Part shown: positions 8,008 through 11,298 of the stretch, piece by piece
Numbering within the stretch: the stretch's first letter is position 1
Layout: each line of letters begins with the position of its first letter
Assembly (NCBI GenBank): GCA_031272565.1
Contig: JAISTN010000013.1
Span: 1-11,298 of the forward strand
Origin: Bifidobacteriaceae bacterium
GTDB taxonomy: Bacteria; Actinomycetota; Actinomycetes; Actinomycetales; WQXJ01
Length of the DNA: 11,298 nt
Reading direction: 5' to 3'
Position numbers and translations under genes: made by a program
Notes under the pieces: generated by a model
The model's input: the letters and a program-made list of their open reading frames with translations, nothing else
Database searches by the model: none
Told to the model about the DNA's origin: nothing

Positions 8008-9465
8008 TTAGCGGCGGACTAGATCATGCATGGTGACTGCGTGTTGGAAGACTCCAGCGTGGCTGCCGGGCGCCAGGCCATAGGTGGTGACGAGTGTCAA
8101 GTGCAGTGCTTTCCTGGTGCCCGTTTGCTGCCGGAACGTCTCTACTTTGGTGCGCAGGGCCCGTTCGGTGGCCGCGTCAACCTGGAACTCGCCGGCCGTG
8201 TACTTCATCTCACAGAGATTGATGACGCCATCGGCCCGGTCGATCACCAAGTCGACCTGTGCTCCGGGAGCAGTGCTGGGCCGGCTGCGCCACCCAGAAA
8301 GGTCGGCCGCGACGCCAGACACTCCCAAGGCTTGGCGGATCTGCGGGCTGTGCGCCAGACAGACCTGCTCGAAGGCCAGGCCGCTCCAGGCCCGTTGCCG
8401 GCTGTGGCCGGCTGACTGGCTCCAATAGCCTTCGCCGTGGCCGGCTTCCATGAAGCGCAGATGGAAAGCGGTGAACGGGTCGGTGAGTTGCCACAACCCG
8501 CCGTTGCGCTGCCGTCCGTAGGGCTGGTAGTGGCGCAGGAAGCCTGATTGTTCCAATTCTTGGAGCACTTTGGTGAGACTGCCGCCATCGGGGAAGTCAA
8601 CCTTGGTCGCCACATCCTCACGGGTGGAGCCCTGCTGGCGGGCGGCAAGGACTCGTACCACCTGCTGGTGGCGGTAGGGGTGGGCAAACAGGGTAGAGAA
8701 GAGTTGATTGAACTCTTGGCTCAAGGGCGCGGTGGGGCCGAAGCAGAGGGTGTCGACGTTCAGCGACAGGCTTAGCCGGGGGTCGAACAGCCTCAGGTAG
8801 TAGGGGATGCCGCCAAAGATCATGTAGCTGCACACCATGTCATGCAGACTCCAGACGATGCCGCGGGCATCGAAGTAGTCACGGCATTCGGCCAACGTGA
8901 ACGGTTGAAGGGGAATCTGGCGGGTGACACGGTTGTAGAGGCCGCCCTTGTTGCGGAACACTTTCTGGGTCAGCCAACTGGCTGCCGAACCGCAAACGAT
9001 CAGTGTCAGGTGGCCCACACCGCTGGCCCAGCCGTTCCAGAAATGCTCGAAGGCCGGCAGGAAGTCAGACTTCTTGGAATCCATCCACGGCATCTCATCG
9101 ATGAACACCACGGCCGGCCGGGACCTTCCGGCCTGCTCTATCAACTGGCGCAGGGCGGCGAAGGCATCGAACCAGTTGCGGACCGGCCCGGTGCCGAGCC
9201 AGCCTTGGGCGCGGAGAGCCTTGGTGAATTCGGCTAGCTGGGCTTGCCCCTTGAGGTTGGTTGCGCCCGTGTAGGTGAACAGGGCCGTGTCACCCAGCAC
9301 TTGGCGCACCAGGTAGGTCTTGCCCACCCGACGCCGGCCGTACAACACCACGAACTCTGCTTCCGGGCCGCCGATGGCGTCCGCCAGCAGGCGCCGTTCA
9401 TGGTGGCGGCCAACGAAGAAGGGTGATTGGTCCCTATCTTGCGAAAACTGGGTCAAGGAGTCCAT
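8008..9465 (-). CDS. AAA+ ATPase of the ATPase_2/DUF234-like family with PD-(D/E)xK-like C-terminus
   Basis: The 485-residue protein opens with an AAA+/archaeal-type ATPase domain. Walker A is GRRRVGKT (residues 43-50) and Walker B VVFIDE (119-124). After a middle winged-helix-like region (about 270-350) the C-terminus carries D405 in QVDLVID and E419-x-K421 in CEMKY, the D...ExK pattern of a PD-(D/E)xK nuclease-like fold. Family members are common in bacteria and archaea, often in several copies per genome, and their role is unknown; stand-alone mobility or defence functions are guesses. I chose the ATG at 9465 because FFVGRHHERRLL follows it closely, as usual at the start of this family. 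Frame upstream of 9465 reads through non-coding repeat DNA and then antisense to the hyi fragment. No strong Shine-Dalgarno precedes the ATG; only GCGGAAA is present, inside a repeated motif. The gene stands alone, convergent to hyi, in a segment that looks inserted. Confidence 0.85.
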   Translation of the reverse strand: MDSLTQFSQDRDQSPFFVGRHHERRLLADAIGGPEAEFVVLYGRRRVGKTYLVRQVLGDTALFTYTGATNLKGQAQLAEFTKALRAQGWLGTGPVRNWFDAFAALRQLIEQAGRSRPAVVFIDEMPWMDSKKSDFLPAFEHFWNGWASGVGHLTLIVCGSAASWLTQKVFRNKGGLYNRVTRQIPLQPFTLAECRDYFDARGIVWSLHDMVCSYMIFGGIPYYLRLFDPRLSLSLNVDTLCFGPTAPLSQEFNQLFSTLFAHPYRHQQVVRVLAARQQGSTREDVATKVDFPDGGSLTKVLQELEQSGFLRHYQPYGRQRNGGLWQLTDPFTAFHLRFMEAGHGEGYWSQSAGHSRQRAWSGLAFEQVCLAHSPQIRQALGVSGVAADLSGWRSRPSTAPGAQVDLVIDRADGVINLCEMKYTAGEFQVDAATERALRTKVETFRQQTGTRKALHLTLVTTYGLAPGSHAGVFQHAVTMHDLVRR

Positions 9466-9466
9466 G

Positions 9467-9479
9467 TTTCCGCAGTTTA
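9467..9479 (-). repeat. Copy of the TAAACTGCGGAAA motif at the ATPase start codon
   Basis: On the minus strand TAAACTGCGGAAA ends just before the ATPase ATG. The same 13 bases occur on the plus strand at 9556-9568, in inverted orientation relative to this copy. It covers the ribosome-binding position, so a protein or RNA recognising it could control translation or transcription of the ATPase gene. Confidence 0.7.
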
Positions 9480-9559
9480 CTCTTTGGGCTGCCAAGGCGC
9501 TAGTAGGGCTCTGGTCAGTAAGAACGTTGTCACAATGGCGGGCCGAACCGAAAAATAAA

Positions 9560-9596
9560 CTGCGGAAAGTGGGGTTTGTGGGGCCACTTTCCGCAG
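9560..9596. repeat. Perfect 13-bp inverted repeat upstream of the ATPase gene
   Basis: CTGCGGAAAGTGG (9560-9572) and CCACTTTCCGCAG (9584-9596) are exact reverse complements separated by 11 bases. The left arm is preceded by TAAA, extending the motif shared with 9467-9479. It lies about 95-131 bases upstream of the ATPase start, ending 12 bases short of the hyi fragment. It may be an operator for the ATPase gene or a recombination site at the segment border. It is not a typical terminator, since no T-tract or upstream gene end accompanies it. Confidence 0.85.
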
Positions 9597-9608
9597 CGTA
9601 TAGTCCTA

Positions 9609-9713
9609 GGGTTGGCTTGGTTCCGGGCCCAGGGCTACGGTGGCTACTTTGGCCTGGAGTATCAACCGACCGGGCCCTCGGCCCAGTCGCTGGCCTACTT
9701 TGCCAGCTTCTAG
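9609..9713 (+). pseudogene. 3' fragment of hydroxypyruvate isomerase gene (right copy of the 105-bp repeat)
   Basis: It encodes the last 34 residues of a hyi-type enzyme in frame with its own TAG stop, including GLEYQPT with the second candidate catalytic glutamate. No start codon or upstream barrel is present, so it cannot make an enzyme. Against the intact gene it shows 11 substitutions and no indels; those in the 31-codon core are all synonymous. Its stop overlaps that of serC in the tetranucleotide CTAG (9710-9713), the tight convergent junction expected of an original hyi/serC pair. I read it as the displaced native end of hyi; a remnant of a tandem hyi copy is the alternative. Confidence 0.88.
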
Positions 9714-10849
9714 ACAACCCCCCAGGCGTCCAGCAGGTAGTCCAGGCACTGGGTCAGCTTGACCACGTCGGCCGGTTCGCGCGACACGAAGGTGGCCACC
9801 CGGAGCTGGTTGCGGCCCAGCGAGCGGTAAGGGTCGACATCGACGATGCCATTGGCCCGCAAGGTGGCCACCAGGCGGGCGGCGTCCACCGACTCGGCGA
9901 AGTCGATCGTCACCACCACCTGGGACCGGGCCACGGCCTCCTGCACAAACGGCTCCGCCACCGGGCAAGCCTCCGCCCATTCGTACAGCACCCGTGAAGA
10001 CTGGCAAGTCCGGGCGTGCGCCCAGGCCAGCCCGCCGTGCTCCAACAGCCAGTTGACCTGCGCCTCCATCAGAATCAGGGCGGCAATACCGGGCGTGTTG
10101 AGCGTCTGGTTCTTGCGCGAGTTGGCCAGCGCCTTGGACAAGGACAAGAAGGACGGCATCCACCGGCCGCCGGCCGCGATCCGCTCGATCCGTTCCACGC
10201 CGGCGGGCGAGGCGAAGGCGAACCAGACGCCCGCGTCAGCCCCAAAGTTCTTTTGCGGCGAAAAGTAGTAGAAGTCGGTTTGCGCCGCGTCCATCAGCAG
10301 GCCGCCGGCACCCGAGGTCCCGTCCACCACCACCAGTTGGCCTTCAGCGGCCCCGGCCGGACGCAACACCGGCGTCATCACCCCGGTCGAGGTCTCGTTG
10401 TGAGTCCAGGCGTAGACATCGACATCGGCCTCCGCCTGGCACAACGCCCGCCGGCCGGGCTGAACCTCAATCACCGTGGGCTGGCCAAGCTGCGGTGCGG
10501 CCGTGGCCGCCTGCGCAAACTTGGCCCCAAACTCGCCCGAAACGGCGTGCTGGGAGCGCTGCTCGATCAAGCCAAAGGTAAGCGCGTCCCAGACCGCCGT
10601 GGCGCCGCCATCGCCCAACAGCACCTCATAGCCAGGCGGTAGGCCAAACAACTCGGCCACGCCCTCCCGCAGCGCACCGACCAAAGACCGGACCGGCGCC
10701 GCCCGGTGAGACGTACCCAACAGGCCCGCCCGTGGCCCCTCGACCAGGGCCAGGACCTGCTCTGGCCGCACCAGCGACGGTCCGGAGCCAAAGCGTCCGT
10801 CGCTGGGCTTGAGTTCGTCCGGAATGATGACGGTGGCGGGCTCGGTCAC
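9710..10849 (-). CDS. serC: Phosphoserine aminotransferase (actinobacterial type)
   Basis: This 379-residue PLP enzyme converts 3-phosphohydroxypyruvate and glutamate to phosphoserine and 2-oxoglutarate in cytosolic serine synthesis; some members also serve pyridoxal phosphate synthesis. It belongs to the actinobacterial SerC subtype (TIGR01366-like). Visible landmarks are FGSGPS near residue 20, TSHR at 46-49, HNETSTG from H150, and FSPQKNFG with the PLP-binding lysine K200. The GTG at 10849 follows AGGAGG by five bases; a further in-frame ATG at 10909 would add 20 residues and has no such site. The stop overlaps the stop of the truncated hyi copy on the opposite strand. Neither serA nor serB is adjacent. 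Divergent from it is an MFS transporter gene 93 bases away. Confidence 0.93.
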   Translation of the reverse strand: MTEPATVIIPDELKPSDGRFGSGPSLVRPEQVLALVEGPRAGLLGTSHRAAPVRSLVGALREGVAELFGLPPGYEVLLGDGGATAVWDALTFGLIEQRSQHAVSGEFGAKFAQAATAAPQLGQPTVIEVQPGRRALCQAEADVDVYAWTHNETSTGVMTPVLRPAGAAEGQLVVVDGTSGAGGLLMDAAQTDFYYFSPQKNFGADAGVWFAFASPAGVERIERIAAGGRWMPSFLSLSKALANSRKNQTLNTPGIAALILMEAQVNWLLEHGGLAWAHARTCQSSRVLYEWAEACPVAEPFVQEAVARSQVVVTIDFAESVDAARLVATLRANGIVDVDPYRSLGRNQLRVATFVSREPADVVKLTQCLDYLLDAWGVV

Positions 10850-10854
10850 GTGGG

Positions 10855-10860
10855 CCTCCT
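10855..10860 (-). promoter_or_regulatory. Shine-Dalgarno site of serC
   Basis: A perfect AGGAGG on the minus strand, five bases before the GTG at 10849, decides the serC start. Confidence 0.85.
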
Positions 10861-10928
10861 CTAGCAAGTACAGACGGAGCGTCACAAGTCTGCCACGTGC
10901 GCCACCCATCCAGGGCCCCGGCGGCTTG

Positions 10929-10934
10929 TAGTCT
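10929..10934 (+). promoter_or_regulatory. Possible -10 element for a leaderless MFS transcript
   Basis: TAGTCT fits the TANNNT -10 consensus and ends eight bases before the GTG at 10943. No Shine-Dalgarno sequence precedes that GTG. This spacing would place transcription start at or next to the start codon, a leaderless arrangement that is frequent in actinobacteria. No clear -35 is present. Confidence 0.35.
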
Positions 10935-10942
10935 TGTGCTCC

Positions 10943-11298
10943 GTGGCCCGTCTCCTGGCTGACATCACCCCGCTCAAGTATTCGGCCGACTACCGCCGGC
11001 TCTGGGCGGGCCTTGGCCTGGCCAACCTTGGGACCATGGTGACCGCCACCGCGGTTGGCCTGGAGGTCTATGACATCACCGAGTCTTCCGCCTCGGTGGG
11101 CCTGCTAGGGGCGTTTTCCCTGATCCCGGTGGTGGCCTTCGGCTTGTATGGTGGCGCCTGGGCGGACGCCCACGACCGGCGGCGGATCGCCTTGATCGCC
11201 TCCACCATCCTGTGGCTGACCACCATCGGCATCATGGTTCAGGCCTTTGCCAACCTGGAGAACGTCTGGCTGCTGTACGCCCTGGTGGCCATTCAGGG
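10943..11298 (+). CDS. MFS transporter, N-terminal part (cut by window end)
   Basis: The 118 codons visible encode an inner-membrane transporter N-terminus. PLKYSADYRRLWAG (residues 10-23) is the pre-helix pattern of the EntS/MFS_3-type drug or siderophore exporters. Hydrophobic helices cover roughly 24-42, 52-72 and 82-103, with a fourth beginning near 110. The loop after helix 2 carries GAWADAHDRRR (71-81), the classical MFS signature. Substrate cannot be told. GTG at 10943 is the chosen start because the family begins close to this motif; a TTG at 10934 is in frame but would add only three residues. It is divergent from serC and may share a regulatory region of 93 bases. Confidence 0.85.
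   Translation, partial: MARLLADITPLKYSADYRRLWAGLGLANLGTMVTATAVGLEVYDITESSASVGLLGAFSLIPVVAFGLYGGAWADAHDRRRIALIASTILWLTTIGIMVQAFANLENVWLLYALVAIQ

Larger units (their letters stand above)
7851..9608. mobile_element. Candidate inserted segment carrying the ATPase gene, no recombinase visible
   Basis: The segment lies between two copies of the hyi 3' end and contains one full gene (the ATPase, minus strand) plus repeat-rich flanks. The right copy of the hyi end overlaps the serC stop, which looks like the ancestral hyi/serC junction, so this DNA probably arrived later. Integration at a gene's 3' end with a replacement end is common for site-specific integrative elements. However, there is no integrase, transposase or relaxase here, and I see no terminal inverted repeats shared by the two ends. 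A tandem hyi duplication followed by deletion would give the same picture. Exact borders are not defined; the right one lies within about 9597-9611. Confidence 0.35.

Noticed and set aside
7746..9713. IS element with transposase
   Set aside because: The only gene in the segment is the ATPase, no DDE or serine/tyrosine recombinase motif is visible, and the two ends do not form shared terminal inverted repeats.
8008..9717. A 569-residue version of the ATPase starting upstream at 9717
   Set aside because: Its first 84 residues read antisense through the hyi fragment and the inverted-repeat region; family similarity begins right after the ATG at 9465.
10850..10909. Upstream ATG extending serC by 20 residues
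   Set aside because: The GTG at 10849 has a perfect AGGAGG five bases upstream, which lies inside the proposed extension.

Overview
The window is high-GC DNA with Shine-Dalgarno-led genes, GTG starts and an actinobacterial-type phosphoserine aminotransferase, so it most likely comes from an actinobacterium. The large secreted multi-domain protein suggests a cell that adheres to a host, biofilm or polymer. I cannot place it more precisely from the sequence alone.

Layout. Positions 6744 to 1 (minus strand) are one uninterrupted reading frame of at least 2248 codons: a giant exported protein with a long signal peptide, an Ig-like domain, a probable galactose-binding/CBM-like sandwich, several Fn3/Ig-like modules, one Listeria-Bacteroides repeat, four cadherin-like beta-sandwich copies and calcium-type FG-GAP/VCBS repeats that run off the window edge. 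A 347-bp divergent spacer (6745-7091) separates it from a hydroxypyruvate isomerase-family gene (hyi, 7092-7850, plus strand). Then come a 157-bp spacer packed with inverted repeats and, on the minus strand, an AAA+ ATPase of the ATPase_2/DUF234-like type with a PD-(D/E)xK-like C-terminus (9465-8008). Next are a perfect 13-bp inverted repeat (9560-9596) and a 105-bp second copy of the 3' end of hyi (9609-9713). serC (10849-9710, minus strand) and the first 118 codons of an MFS transporter (from 10943, plus strand) complete the window.

The most unusual structure is the ATPase segment. It is bracketed by two copies of the hyi 3' end. The right copy ends in a TAG that overlaps the TAG of serC within a single CTAG, as expected for an original convergent hyi/serC junction. 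The left copy belongs to the intact hyi gene. In the 31-codon core the two copies differ at six positions, all synonymous. I infer that a segment of about 1.76 kb carrying the ATPase entered at the 3' end of hyi and brought, or was accompanied by, a replacement 3' end. This resembles integrative elements that target gene ends, but no integrase or transposase is present, so the mechanism is open.

Metabolically, hyi (hydroxypyruvate/tartronate semialdehyde) and serC (3-phosphohydroxypyruvate to phosphoserine) act on related three-carbon hydroxy-keto acids and probably were direct convergent neighbours before the ATPase segment arrived. The giant surface protein and the MFS transporter have no evident functional tie to them.
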